Below, in pieces: positions 32,100 to 44,571 of a DNA stretch of 64,000 nucleotides. Each line of letters starts with the position of its first letter. The stretch's first letter is position 1. The notes under the pieces are model-generated. The model was not told where the DNA came from. It worked only from the letters and a program-made list of their open reading frames with translations, and did no database searches. Position numbers and translations under genes: made by a program. The stretch is from assembly GCF_964355755.1 (NCBI RefSeq), contig NC_092673.1, positions 13,645,001 to 13,709,000 of the forward strand. The letters are read 5' to 3'. Origin of the DNA: Antedon mediterranea (Eukaryota > Echinodermata > Crinoidea > Comatulida > Antedonidae).

Positions 32100-35010
32100 A
32101 AAATGGATATGAAAGGGTTCCTAGCAATATCATTTTATTGGCTCAACGTGTAGATCAATCAGTTTTAAGCTTGCCATAGTCATACTTAATGTTTTGGAGA
32201 ACGACAACGCCCTCAAAACGCCCCTGAGAAACCTGTGAAAAACTTTTTGTGACGTCACTAAAAGTTATTTTTGTATTACAGAGATAGGAATTTAGCAGTA
32301 AATCATTGATTGATGCAAAAGCATGGTAGTAATTACTTATCGCTTTGATATTTTTATTCTTGGATAAGTATGTTAGCCTAATTGAATAAAATTAATTCAT
32401 ATTATCAACCATGTTTTTTTTTAAACGGATTTTAATTTCGTTTTTCAAGGCCATCTTTTACGAAATTCATAGCCAAATGCCTATCTTGCTGGGTACACGG
32501 AGTTATTTTGCGCATGCGTGAGAATCACAGATTCGATCTCCTTGGCCTCTCTCTCGACGAGTCGACCCTCCTCTCGCGAGCGATGTTTATTTCGCTATTT
32601 ATTATACACGTATTATTGAAACATTCATTTTATTATTATTTCGTGGTAATTAACTGAAATTGATGGAAATTCGTCCACATCGTCTTGTTAACACGGGTGT
32701 TAACATCGTTTTGAAGAAACGGTTGGACGAGTAAATGGTGTTTGACAATGCCATGGCCGGGAGCTAGCTAGGCCTTTTTAGTAGCGATGACTGCTGGATA
32801 CGGTGTTTAGTCGCCCGGCCAGAGGTGAGCTGAGAGCGTATGCTCCTTGATGTATCGTTGAGGGTGTTAATGGTAGGCACAATTGTGTTACTGTATTATG
32901 TATACACATTATTTATAAGTATGTTTATTAATATTGGTGTGTGCTGTAGTGTCCTGACTAACGCATTATTAAAATATTTTTTTGTTATTTATTACATGCC
33001 GCCCTAGCCTAGGCAACACTGAATAATAAATATAGGATTCCCAATAAAATGAATAGAGTAGAGGTGGATTTTCTCTAATGTAGTAATAAAGGTTATAACA
33101 GGCCAGGCCTAGTTAGGGGTATTTGAGCTTGTATTTGTATCATATATTATTAATACAGTAAATAAACAATTCATTTGTATTTTTACCTACCTACAGGTCT
33201 ATAATTGGAGTGCAACTATGATAATTGATGGACGGGATAAGCAAATGTATTTATTGATTGGAATGGAAGTGCAAATGTTAGAGTCAAATTATAATATTAA
33301 GGTAACAGATACTGAGCATTGCTATTTTAAACTGTTGATCAAACCTACATAATACATTATACTAAATTATTATTTTGTTTTGAGGGCAGATAAACATGTG
33401 CTTATTCATTTTCCTTTTTTTCAGGTGAATAGAAAGATGCCCAGCGTACTTTATAATAGATGCTACTTGGATCATGCTTGCACGATACATATGCAGTATA
33501 CTAAGACACCAAGTATAGAATGAGCGCAGACAATTACAATTACAGAACTAAATATTTATGAAGAATAGTAAAATATGCATAATAGAATTCTTTAGATGTG
33601 AGTGCTAGGGTTACAGTCATACTGTAACTATGGTAATGTACTACCAGACAGTACACTAGTAGCAGTGCATCATATAGTGTTTGTTTTTAACCATCTAAAT
33701 GGGTCTGGGTATATAAACAAATAAACCACTACTGTACTTCTTTTTTTATTTATTTAGCCAAATACTATGTACAATGGACATTTATGAAAGAATCCATCTC
33801 TTGAATATGATGGAGCTGGCTGGTGTTGATAGAATTAAAATGTATCACTCAGGTCTCAAAAGTAATTTATGTCCCGTTTGAAAAATCCTGCTTGTTCCAA
33901 ACTCATTATGATACATTTGTTCAATAAAATTCATTCCACACACTATTTCTGCCATATAATTTGTTGATGTTTACAATTTTATTACTAGTACTATAATTAC
34001 AGTTCTTCAAAGCCATCTCATGTACTGTTGATTCCATAAATCTGCAAAGATAAGACCAATAAATGGATGGAAATGTACTATTATTTTTATTCAATCCTAC
34101 CTAGGCCCTATAGTATTATATTTTATGACTTGGTAACAAACAGAAAGAGGTTATTATTTAATTACAGTTACTAACTAAACTATAATAATCCTCTCTGCCT
34201 CACCTCTGCTCTACTTAGTATTATTATATTACTATATTATTAGTCAATAACAAAAGTCAGAGCCAAAAACAAGTTCAACACAAGCTTACCTTTTTTATTT
34301 ACGTCGCCTTTTACATACGTCTACGCCCGCGCCTTGTCCACTTCCTGGAGGTTCGTCGGTGGACCGGCGACTACTACTCTCTTGTACTGTAGGCCATGGA
34401 GTAACTCCATGTGTAGGCCTAGCCTAGTATCTATAGTACTAGCGAATTTAGAAGAAAATATAGTCTACTAGACCTAGCCTAATTTGTAGTCTGCGTGAGT
34501 GGTTTAGTGTGAGATGTACAAATACACCCTTTCTTCTTTTCACATACAATCTTTGCAGACATAACTTTTGATTGATTTGTGAAATATCGATATTTTCTAC
34601 GACTGCAGCAACAGGGAGCTTGCAACACGTGAGTCTCGTGTAGGATGGGTTTGTTTATTTTGTTTACACCACACAGACCGCGAACGAAACAAGGCGGTGA
34701 TTGGACTGTATTAAAATTCATTAACCAATCACAAAACGACTGCTGCCGTGGCTACAACCCCGGGTGTTTCAAACTCTAAATTTGACGATCTCGTACGTGC
34801 GTATAGAACGTTCATAAAAATTAAGATGGCGTGCCAGTTGGTCGGCCATTTTGCGGACGTTTTATACCAAAATTTAATTAATTTATTTCTCAAGTTCTAC
34901 TAGGTATTTGAATCTAATTTTTTGTGTGCTGTTTATTAACATTAAAAGGATTCATACAAAGTCATTTTTGTGAAATTTTAAAATCCTTTCATATCCATTT
35001 TAAACAATTT
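32100..35010. mobile_element. relative of the 37.7-48.7 kb element: divergent promoter-like ends
   Basis: The left part (aaaatggatatgaaa at 32103, then gtgacgtcac at about 32249, then tgcgcatgcgtga at about 32508) has the same order of landmarks as the reverse complement of 48.25-48.67 kb, the promoter side of the P2X7-domain gene. The right part (34283-34880) is the inverted counterpart of 38270-38778, the promoter side of the transposase gene, and catatccatttt recurs near 34985. I infer a diverged or deleted member of the same transposon family. Its interior has lost both main genes. Confidence 0.45.
32505..33935 (+). other. candidate small spliced transcript
   Basis: A GC-richer stretch with an NRF1-like site (tgcgcatgcg, about 32508) is followed by plausible splice sites: donor ccagaggtgagc (about 32830), acceptor and donor around 33198-33300 (ctacag, then gtaaca), acceptor tttttttcag (33424), acceptor atttag (about 33757) and AATAAA at 33926. 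The second and third exons join in one frame starting at an ATG (33219) to give about 60 residues (MIIDGRDKQMYLLIGMEV at the start) with a stop at 33521. I recognise no family. It could equally be a noncoding transcript of the mobile element. Confidence 0.3.
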
Positions 35011-35900
35011 TAATTTATCTCAAATGCATAAACGGCCAAATGTTTTGTCAAAAGCACTAACTGACTGTTGCGCAGAGTTTGGAAAAATATTTCATGCCAA
35101 TAATACATCTGATATGTCAGGATTCAATTACAGATAACATGGCACAGCCCCGGATACGGCCATGACTATTCTTCGGTAGAAAAATCACATTTTTACATGG
35201 AAATAAGACGATTTAGACACTGAAACTGATAAATAATATGCCTGATGTGTTTATAATATATAAATCCAAAGGCAAACTAGAATTTAATTCGTCACTTTGA
35301 CGAATTATAGGTGATCATTTTTATCATTTTAATGAAATTAACTTTTTTTAAACATGCATGTACGTTACCATACGATCGTAAAAAGTTGATGTACGCCATC
35401 CTATAACATGATGCATACACTTATAGTGCGGAGTTGTACCTATTATGTGTCATACAATATGTACAGTATATACTGTATATCTATATACAGTGTAGCATAG
35501 GTGAAATTACGGGACCCACATCATGTTCTAATTTTTTGGTATGATGGAATTATCAAAATAATAAATAGATAATGAATTGAGCAAATAAATATAAGGATTG
35601 GAAGAGAATTTGACACGTAGAAGCGCAATGCGCGCTCTTTGAAATTTATATAATTGATAATGTGATTTCACAAAATGGCGTATAAATGATGTCACGGATG
35701 AGTGATCATGCTGAAAAGCTTATTAGGACTAAGTTAGAGTATTTCAAAGACATTGTGAAATTTTTGTGATCATTGCTATTCAACTTTTTGAGATATTCGA
35801 TACACAAAAAGTGTACAGAAAGAATAATAATAAAGATTTTGTACAATAACAATAGGTGATCATTTTATTCTAAATGATCACCTAATTACTGAAAAAAATG
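35010..35900. other. no gene recognised
   Basis: AT-rich, with no recognised element ends or coding frames. gtacagtatatactgtat near 35460 is a short palindrome of the kind common in this genome. Confidence 0.5.
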
Positions 35901-35924
35901 ACAATGCTGTGGGTATCAGTGGCT

Positions 35925-36901
35925 GGATCTCAATGGAGATACAAATAAAATGCAAAAAGCTAAATCAAAACGATAAAGTAAACAGCCAGAAAAGTTAGCA
36001 GAGCTTTCGGGCAACACTAGCCCTTCATCATATAGATGCGTTGAGACAGCAAAAGTGCTCAATTGAACTCAAGAGCGAATATATATTTATGAATTAGATA
36101 GAACACGGGCGTCTATTACACGGTGTTTCACGTTAAACGATCTTCAGATAGACTGAACAATACCGTATCTCGAGGTGTTATAAGGCTTTAGTCAGGTGGT
36201 ATGTAAATTTTCTTGTTATGACGACATTTTGAAATCAGTTCAGACCTTTTGTTTAACAAATTTGTTTTGTTTGCATTTAGAATACATAGCTTTTCATCTA
36301 AACAAAGACTAAAATGCCCATAAGCGGCGTTCTTAGTGGAGAAATATTTAATTACTTTCCATTTAATTGTGAACATTACGTCATTACTTTTCAAAGACCA
36401 TACGTACTTTGAGAGCTCGGATTCTTTACTGTACGTTTCTTTTTTGAACGATTTCTTGTGATTGTTAAACCTAGTTTTAATAAACTGCCCACCCGTCATA
36501 CCAATATATGTCTTAGTTTCGTTATTGGTTATGACGTTGGCGGAGTAGACAATTTCAGATGCGAGGCATGAACCATTTAGGGGGCATTCGGGTTTGTTGC
36601 GGCAATTGCACGCACTTTCTCGTTCTGTATGGGGGTTCAGTACATTGTGGTTATGCTTGCTAATTACATTTTTTACACATGGCATACAACTATAGCTTAC
36701 TTTAACATTGTTCTTATTAAATATTTTATGTAATACGTGTCCATTGGGAAAATGTTTTTTAATTAATTGTAAAAAGGTTCGTGCAACATTTGTCTTAATG
36801 TTCGTACTGAATGGTGGGTTGAACCATATTATGTTTCTCCCTCTGTTTCTTCTTATACCGGATGCGGAGTGGTGGGTGTAGAGTAAGTTATCTTTGTGTT
36901 A
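35925..36901 (-). mobile_element. 5'-truncated Penelope-like retroelement with GIY-YIG endonuclease
   Basis: On the minus strand a frame runs from about 36901 to a stop at 36188-36190. It encodes NIIWFNPPFSTNIKTNVART, then NNVKVSYSCMPCVKNV, a Cys-rich knuckle (CNCRNKPECPLNGSCL) and a GIY-YIG core (TYIGMTGGQFIKTRFNNH, with KSELSKYVW-like helix downstream). This is the C-terminal region of Penelope-like elements, where a reverse transcriptase is followed by a GIY-YIG endonuclease. The RT is missing: the match ends at 36901 next to unrelated DNA. A 3' region of about 260 bp follows the stop. An ATG at 36685 would give 165 codons but the homology extends further upstream. Confidence 0.85.
35990..36035 (-). 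ncRNA. hammerhead-ribozyme-like motif in the Penelope-like 3' region
   Basis: On the minus strand tgatga (36025-36030) is followed by a stem aGGGC-tagtgtt-GCCC, then gaaa (36005-36008), then a tiny GC-tct-GC stem and taa. This is the order of the hammerhead core (CUGAUGA, helix II, GAAA, short helix III, NUH). Penelope-like elements are known to carry hammerheads with minimal helix III. The first core C is an A here and I see no clear helix I pairing, so this copy is probably inactive. Confidence 0.4.
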
Positions 36902-37009
36902 GTCCAGATCCCTATGTCAAAAAAAGTGCCTTCGTGTGCAGATCATGGGGAAAGTGTAAACATTGTGTTTTATGAATATTTGAATCATGCTGGTTATAAA
37001 AACCTATGT

Positions 37010-37400
37010 TGTCAAATTTCTAAAATTCATCTTTTACCTCTGACCTCAATTTGATTGTTTTGACCCATTGAAAACAAAATGATCATATCTTTGCAACGCT
37101 TAGATTAAATGAAATAATTTTAGTGTCAAATTATTTGGGAGATGCATATTAATATTCGTTCTAATGGAAAAGTTTGTCCAAAAATGGCTGGAAGTATGAT
37201 TTTTTGCATATTTGACCTTTGACCTACATATCATATAACTCCGTAACTAATAGTTGGACAAACTTTAAATAGGGCTCAAATTAATCTGGAGGTATATGTT
37301 TCTATTCAGTCTAATGAGAACTTTTTCAAGAAAATGACCCGAAATATTTTTATTGACCTTTGACCTGTACTGGTAGTACATATTTCTATAATCTCAAAAA
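37010..37400. repeat. degenerate tandem repeat with DR1 motifs
   Basis: A unit of about 150 bp is repeated two to three times with heavy divergence; each holds a (c/t)tgaccTttgacct word (perfect at 37213-37225 and 37354-37366) followed by an ataactccgtaacta-type phrase. The perfect words are direct repeats of AGGTCA with one-base spacing on the opposite strand (DR1). The same repeat type is at 55.8-56.1 kb and inside the element at 7.6 kb. Confidence 0.55.
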
Positions 37401-37879
37401 CTATTGACCGTAAAATGGTTGTTTTTGTGAAATGGTTCGAAAAATTTACATTTATATGTTGTATAATAACAACATTTTATAGAAGTGTAAAAGAATTCTA
37501 TTTATGATCACTAACTTTGTAATTTATTAACATCACTAGCATTTGTTATAATATTAAAATGTGTCATATTTGCTGATTTTAAGCACTTCACATGAATTTA
37601 TCAGAAAATATGTGTATTTAATATAAAATTTATTTTTTTTTATATAAAGAAAATTTAATTGTCTATCAAATAAGACTATTTTCAAATTATTATGGCTAAA
37701 ACTTAATTAGATACAGGCAAAAAAGTGTATTTTTACTTATGTGAACAGCACCCTCAATCTTCATTTTTCCCCAAAAAATACCACATTTTCATGTGGTTTC
37801 ATAAACTTAGCTGGTTGTAACTTTTTAAAAGATTTGTTGTCAGTGACGTGTAACTTCTAAGTAAGTTTCTGAGATAAAA

Positions 37880-38230
37880 TGAAAACAATATTTTTATAGC
37901 TTGATATTTTTCCTGAGGTTATTACATGGTGCATGCTAAAAAGATTTTGATTTTGTGCTAAAAATACATCTTTTTGGTCCAGTACAAACAATCTTGTACA
38001 GCCATTCTTACACAAACCGCATATTTTATTGGAAAGATAATCATAATATCTATCCAATAAAATATGAATTTTGTGTATTAATATCTGCTAGATAGCTTTT
38101 ATTAAACCAAAAAGATGGACTTTTAGCTCAAAATTAAAATATTTTTTTTGATGTGCATCATGTAATAACCTCAACAAACATATCAAGCTATCGGAATATT
38201 TTTCTCAATTTTTTCAGAAACTGACCTAGT
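37880..38230. repeat. long hairpin-forming inverted repeat
   Basis: tagcttgatatttttcctgaggttatta at 37897-37925 pairs with 38167-38195 (taataacctcaac, atatcaagcta), and the complementarity continues inward (atctttttggt / accaaaaagat). At the centre attttattgga and tccaataaaat form a further hairpin near 38022-38065. This is a small foldback insertion between the putative left end of the 11-kb element and the transposase promoter. Confidence 0.7.
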
Positions 38231-39064
38231 ACGTTATAAAAGTGGTATGTTAAGTGTAAAACCATCGAAAGATGGCCGACCAACCATCATGCCATCTTGG
38301 ATTTTATTAACGTTCTAAACAAACGTACGCGGAATCTTCCGATTAATTTAAAACGCCCGCTTTTGCATCCACGGCAGCAGCTGTTTCGTGATTGGTTAAG
38401 AATGCCCAACTACAGCCAATGAGCTTCTTTCAAAGCGGACAGGAAGCGAACGTAAACAACACACGTCATACATCACACACACGATACACACATGTCAAGC
38501 CGATTCTAGGCTAGGCCGGCCGACCGAGAGTGTTTACATTTTCTCCGAAGATGAAAAGTTGGTTTTAAAGCCTCATTTACAGTTTTACCTAATGAAGTTT
38601 TTTGCATAAAACCTAATATGATATAAGCCCAATTGAAGGACAATGGTAGTAGTAGACGGCAAAAGACGAGAGCACCTCTTGAATGGACCTTGAATGATGA
38701 TGGATTGCCTTGAATATCACGCATCGTGCATTAAACTAAAAAGGTGGACAATTTGTACCTGATGAAAAAAAAAACGGGTAAGCTCTACTTTTTTATTCGT
38801 GACTCTAAATAATGGCCATCATATAAACTGTAGTACAGTATTATTAAATATATGAATTATATTATTTATTTAATTTAACCTTTTGTTTACTAAAAATACT
38901 GCTGTTAATTCAAGTTACAAGCTTGACTTATATATTACTCAAACTTTGTTTACTCGACCATTACTGGGCAGTAGCTAGGCCTACCTATGGTACCAGTCGA
39001 GTTTTAGGGGCTATACCAATTACCTTTATATATATTATATACTTACTATCTTTTATCTTTGCAG

Positions 39065-39129
39065 ATGGAATATTGACTTGTTGTGGCAAGAAATGCAAGG
39101 AATTAAAAACTGATTTTACAGCATTGTAG
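39065..39129 (+). other. possible short exon with CCGKKC
   Basis: After an acceptor (tttgcag) an open stretch DGILTCCGKKCKELKTDF runs to a stop at 39127-39129, with AATAAA-like signals following near 39228. It could be a terminal exon paired with the donor near 38776 (gggtaagct), giving an alternative short transcript from the transposase promoter. The Cys pattern is suggestive but too short to assign. Confidence 0.2.
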
Positions 39130-40214
39130 ATTTATGTTGCATTAATAATAATTCTATTTAAACATAGAAGAATCTTAAAATGTGGACCAAGGAGTATTGT
39201 TCAGATTTATAAACATTTTAATTGTATAATAAATAATATATGTTTTAGTCAATTTGAAAGAGTAGGGCCTATATAATTTTATATTTATTTAATTTCTTGC
39301 TGAATGAAAATAAATGAATTAAATGTACACTTGTCTCAATGCTATTTTTTATATTACACACCTAGTCAACCATTTTCAAACATTGGCCTATTTTTGTTCA
39401 CCATTTATTTATGATGTAGCTGTCTACCTAGTTGTTGAAATATTGGATGGTTATCAAGCTTGGTTAAAAACAATGGCCAATACTGTATATACTTATATAG
39501 GACAGGCAGCTCTATCATTGCAAAAAAATTTCAAAAATTTGTCTGTCCAGCGTCAGCGTGTGACACACTGACATGACCCTTTGGAAAATCCATAGAGGAG
39601 GCATGCGCGTCCTCTGGGACACGTTGGTTTGAGAAAAAATCGAGTTGAATACAGTGCAGTTGTCCAGTTGGATAGTACAGTATAAGGTTTTCCGAACAAT
39701 GCCTAATGCGTGCTGTATTTGAGGGTGCAACAGGACCCCAACATCCCACCCACATGTATCCTTTCTCCTTTTTCCAAGCCAAGTGGACCAAGTGGAAACT
39801 TTAAAAAAATGGGAGGATTTCGTAAAATTAACTAGAAAAGGATACATCTGGAAGCCGTCTCATAAAATATGCACCGAGCATTTTTGTATAGAAGATAACA
39901 TAAACCACACCGAAATGCAAGAGATGGGAAAGAAGGGGAAAAAGATAAGATACCGTCTTCGTCCTGGCGCTTTCCCAACATTGAAATCGCCAGTAATAGA
40001 AGAGAATAGGGATGATAGCACGAAGCCAAAAAAGAAGATGCGGACCTGTAATCGGAGGCGAGAGGTCAATAGGGTAGGCATACAGTACTCAAATCACAAA
40101 ACATTTTGTTTATCATAAATTGCCCAGATAGAATATTGGTATTGTACTAAAATACAACTTACGAATAGAAACAATCTCCATTTAGGCCTAGGCCCTAATT
40201 TATGAATTGAAATA

Positions 40215-40745
40215 CAGTAGAACCTCCATTTTACGTACGGTACGGGACCGAAAGGCGTACGTAAAACAAAGGATTCGTAAAATCAAGGTTGACCTTAAAT
40301 TGACCCCAAATACGTAGAGATCGTAGCTATAAAGGCTACCCTGTTTGTCTACTTTATTGAACAGGATGCAGGTTGTCACTAGCTAGGCCTTGCCTAGACT
40401 ATTCAGGCCAGGCTAGGCTAGCAGGCCTAGCAAGATGTGAGGCCTAACTAGAAAAGTACAGTACTGTACAGTATATACAGGCTGTGAGATGTTTAAATAA
40501 AGTTTAAAATATCAATGTTCTTGTATTTTCTATCAATAAAAACAGTCGCTGCTTAAATGCACGTGCGTAGCTTGACTCAAACACACAGCAGAATTCCACA
40601 CACAGCCATGATTGTGGCTTTGTGTGCTTTGTTGTTGTTAAATTGCGCCCTCAATGTAAGAAAATGATGACGTCATCGGTTATTTTAAGCGTACGTAAAA
40701 TCAAGGGAACGTAAATTCAGGGTACGTAAAACACAGGTTCTACTG
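40215..40745. mobile_element. Tc1/mariner-type MITE in intron 1 of the THAP-DDE gene
   Basis: Ends CAGTAGAACCT and its complement (aggttctactg) are flanked by TA on both sides. The subterminal words are tacgtaaaa and gtacgtaaaatcaagg in opposite orientation at the two ends. 531 bp, no coding sequence. CAGTAG-type ends with TA targets are usual for pogo/Tigger-like elements. A TAGGCC island (40385-40445) and gatgacgtcatcgg lie within. Confidence 0.85.
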
Positions 40746-42514
40746 TATAATAATTGTGGATAGAAATAATCTCCGTGTAGGCCTAAACTTCTTCGTAGAT
40801 GCATGACGGCTAATTTAAAAATAGCAAAATTTTGAACGCGCGTTACGCACAGTACTTTTTAAATTGCCGTACGAAATAATGGTATGCGGCATACAGGGTC
40901 TAGCATTGTCACTAGACTCTATAACTTATTATACCGTCTTAGGCCTACAATCGTTTTAGATTAGTTCAATCTGGTAAATACGCATAGGCCAAAAAAACGC
41001 AGAAATTATTTATTTATTTCTTCTTTTTTTTCAGATTTTAGCCAGCCGTGGTCCAAGTACATCGTCGGTATGTAGGCCTTTTTCACGGATGGCAAACAAT
41101 GCTGTGCAGGGAAGCGTAACCAACAGAAATAACATAGCACACCACAGTGTATAAAAGCATAATAGGCGCCGCAACTGCATCGCGGGAAAAACGGTGGTGA
41201 CAAACGCTTATGCTTATACACGGGTGTTTTTTTTTAGGGATTTTAAGCGAACAAAAAAAACAATTTCTAATTTTTTTTCAGACATACAGTGATGTTTTAG
41301 GCCAATCTTTTAAGAAAATGTTACAGTAACTTTATTTTCTCATACGATCATCCATCCGTTCAGGGGTTACAATTTTTTAATTAACATGGTGTCTTGAAAT
41401 CCAGCACAGCATTGTTTGTCATCGGTCGAAGATGTCTTCCATTTCGTGAAAAGGCTTATACAAAAAGTCTATGCCTATCTACCAATTAAAATTAATGCAG
41501 GGAGTCATTAGATTAATTTTGATTAAATCCCTATGGAAATTATTTCTAGTACTGTTTTTTAAATGTAATAATTACTATATTTTTGTACATAGGCACAAGG
41601 ACAGTATGTGCAGTCTTCAGGTAATGCCAATATTAATACTAAACTTTTTTACATTGATGATTCTGTCTTCACTATCAAACTACTATGCTTACATATGATG
41701 GTTCTATGACATCATCATGTCCATATATGGGCACATCACATTTTTTTGTCACATAAAGTTTGACAGTGTAGACAGAGCTTAAGGCCAATTGTTTTTATTG
41801 CACACTTATATATCTTGATTTGATGTCAATCAAATACTTGTCAATGCTGTTTTTTGACATGACAAATTTACTTCACAATAGATTCAGATGATGAAGGAAG
41901 AAATATAAGAGGCACACGTGGCGCATTCAATTTATATTCGGAATCCGACAGTGATAGTGACCATGACGATGCAGATGCGGACTACATTGCTCCAGATGAC
42001 CAAACAGATTATATAGAACCAGCGGATACTGTTAGAGATCAGCGAAAATATATCGTTGGTCAAAGAGAATTAATGGCTCTCTTTGACAGGTGTCGGCAGT
42101 GTGGAGGGAAAGCAGATAGAAAAATAAAGAGAGAGTGTGGAACAGCAGTAGAGATAGAGTCAAAGTGCAGAAATCGAAGTTGCGACTATCAATTTGAATG
42201 GATGAGCCAACCAAAACATGGAAAAATGTTTTTGTTTAACATTCTTTTGTCTGCCGCTATTCTTGTGTCATGTAAGATAAGGTTTATTCTTTTTAATTTT
42301 TATGAAGGCTTGAAATAATCTAAAAGTTTACGGTTCAATCAACATGGACACTATTTACAGTACATAAATACATTTTTTTATATTTCTAGGTTGTTGTATA
42401 ACACAGTTTTTAAGAGCTATAAGATTTTTAAACATTGCAGTTTTTACTGATAGAACATATTTTTACCACCAGAAATGGTAAGTACAGTACAACTATTATT
42501 ATATTTTTTAAATG

Positions 42515-42665
42515 GTCTATCGCATTCATTTACTTCTGCTGCCTCTCGCTTATGGAATGACCTACCCGCCTCAATTCGATCATGTTCTTCTACTATCGCC
42601 TTTAAATCTGCCTTAAAAACTCAAATTCAAATTAGCTCTCTCATACACCGTGCCTTTAATCACTT
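42515..42665 (+). pseudogene. LINE ORF2 C-terminal fragment in an intron
   Basis: The frame FTSAASRLWNDLPASIRSC followed by FKSALKTQI is the conserved C-terminal sequence of many non-LTR ORF2 proteins. It lies wholly in the intron between the exons ending at 42477 and starting at 42757, and its orientation matches the host gene. Only about 50 codons remain. Confidence 0.75.
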
Positions 42666-44571
42666 ACTGCTGGAATTGGCGCTTTACAAATTCGTATTAT
42701 TATTCACAGCAATAAACGCTCATTGGAGCTCGATGATGTGTTATGTTTTTTTTTTAGGTATTTGCTGCCAGCTGTGTCCTGTGTTTTCGCAGCGCAGAGA
42801 GAACACAATTTCAAGAGCAACATGAATATTTCATGTGATATGCGCTGCGATAGCCCAGGACATACAGCCAAGTTTGGCACGTATACCACAATTGATGCAG
42901 ACACCCATAAAGTAATCCACATTGAAGTGGTCCAAGTAAGTCGTCAAGTCAAATTTTCTCCATCTTCATTGTACCATAATACTTTACCTGTACTGTGCTT
43001 ATAACAATGTTGGACATGCCACCTCCTAAATTATTGGTAATAACTTTTTAACTGAATTTGTTTTACAGAAAGATGAATGTTCGAATTCACCAGCAATGGA
43101 ACTGGAGGGGCTGAAAAGAACATTGATGGTTTTAAAAGGTTACGGAGTTACCGTGGAAAGAATTGTTTCCGACAGACATAGTAGTGTAGCTGCCTACCTC
43201 AAAAATTCCATGCAGAATATAATACTCTACTTTGATGTGTGGCATGTTGCTAAAGGCAAGTATTTAACTACTTCAATTCATCACCTTTGCTGGACCAGCA
43301 CTAATATGGTTATTATTATAAAATTATACACTCAACTGTTCAGTACAGTTGTCCATTTAATTGCCAACAATATTTTTGATTTTTTTAAAAATAAAAAGCG
43401 TGTATACTATTTGAAGATGTTTAATATGATCAAACTGCTTAGTTAAATAAATATAAAAACTGTATTTTCTTAAATTGACATGCAGGTGTAAAAAAACAAT
43501 GTCTGAAGGGTGTAAAGCTTAAAGACTGTGACCAGATAACAAAATGGATCAAATCTATTGTAACTATGATTTATTGGATTGCGTCAACTACACCCGAGAC
43601 TAAAGATTTGAGTTACGACAAGGAACTAAGAGTCCAAAAATTTAAAAGCATATACAATCATGTAAGAGGGATACATGAACATGAAACTCCCTTGTATCCC
43701 AAATGCATGCATGGTGAACTGGAAGAACAGGATTACATTCTCCCAAGTAAGTATCTCATGTGTATAATTAAGTAGTAACCAATCTCAATCAAGGTGAAAA
43801 TTGCACACTGACAAACGAACATTTTACAATTTTATAATGTTTACTGTAATGTCTAAACACATGATTTGTTATTATCTCGAATACAGGCTCTAAAGCTGAG
43901 GATTCTGAATTCTTCATATCTTTTAAAATCAGTTCAACAGTTATCACCTACTATCCAGACATATTCTAACGAATCATTCCATCAAGTTATCAATCACTTC
44001 GCTCCAAAAATGCATCCATACCGTTTCAAGGGAATGATTGCAAGGTAGTATTATACATCTTCCCAAAACAAGCTAAAAAATGAAACAAACAAAAATTACT
44101 CGAGTCATTGGAATGGTGAAAGACAAACAAATTTTGTTACTATTTTCAGAACGTACATTGCTGCACTGCATTGTAATGAGAATGCCAGCAAGAAAATAAA
44201 AAAGGCGAGAAAGAGTATTCATTGTGGTATTCTAGAGCCAAAAAAGACTGGGTGGCAAAAAAACATTTAGTTAACCCCACTTTTGGTAAGATTGATTTAT
44301 TTATTTAAAAAATATAACATAATTATATGTTTTCTGTAATCGAAAAGTCTTATTATTATTTATTTGGTTTTCCTTTCAGAATACGCAATTAACGTCATTG
44401 AAATGGCAATGTACATGGCAAAAACAAATACAAAAGAACTATATTACACACCAGAGATAATGTGTGACCCAGGCACTATTGCAGAGAAAATGCCAAAACC
44501 TGACAAAAATGAGTTTGTAGCCCAGTTACTAAGCAGATTTAAACCTACAACATAATGAATTGGAGTCTACT

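Larger units (their letters stand above)
34283..38778. repeat. inverted pair of promoter and first-exon regions
   Basis: 34283-34880 and 38270-38778 are diverged inverted copies. Shared landmarks are tggtcggccat, aagatggc, an inverted CCAAT box (accaatcac / gattggtt), gctgccgtgg / ccacggcagcagc and, at the outer edge, a splice donor after a run of A (ggtaagct). Both look like promoters pointing outward, the right one toward the THAP-DDE gene. aagatggc resembles YY1 initiator sites. Confidence 0.6.
39699..44555 (+). pseudogene. THAP zinc finger plus DDE transposase-like gene (Kolobok-type), disrupted
   Basis: Exons: 39699-40073, 41035-41066, 41592-41620, 41882-42271, 42390-42477, 42757-42935, 43069-43255, 43486-43746, 43887-44044, 44150-44285, 44380-44555; all phases agree, with one GC-AG intron (donor gcaagt at 43256). 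Exon 1 is a THAP finger: CCI-x-GC, ICTEHF and LRPGAFPTL. Next come an acidic region, RKYIVGQRELMALFDRCRQC, then a DDE-like core: CDMRCDSPGHTAKFGTYTTI (Asp), IVSDRHSSV (Asp), YFDVWHVAKG, and TYSNESFHQV (Glu). THAP-linked DDE proteins of this kind belong to Kolobok-like transposons; the family name is from memory. Defects: an in-frame TGA in the THAP finger (39720-39722), and frameshifts near 43905 and 44205. Otherwise the reading frames are remarkably preserved, so sequencing error is possible at single sites. Confidence 0.8.

Noticed and set aside
36188-36685. Homing endonuclease or free-standing GIY-YIG gene
   Set aside because: The upstream IIWFNPPFS and SYSCMP motifs continue in the same frame and identify a Penelope-like element C-terminus.
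39515-40081. Several minus-strand frames of 65-110 codons
   Set aside because: Shadows of the THAP exon on the other strand; none has a recognisable family.
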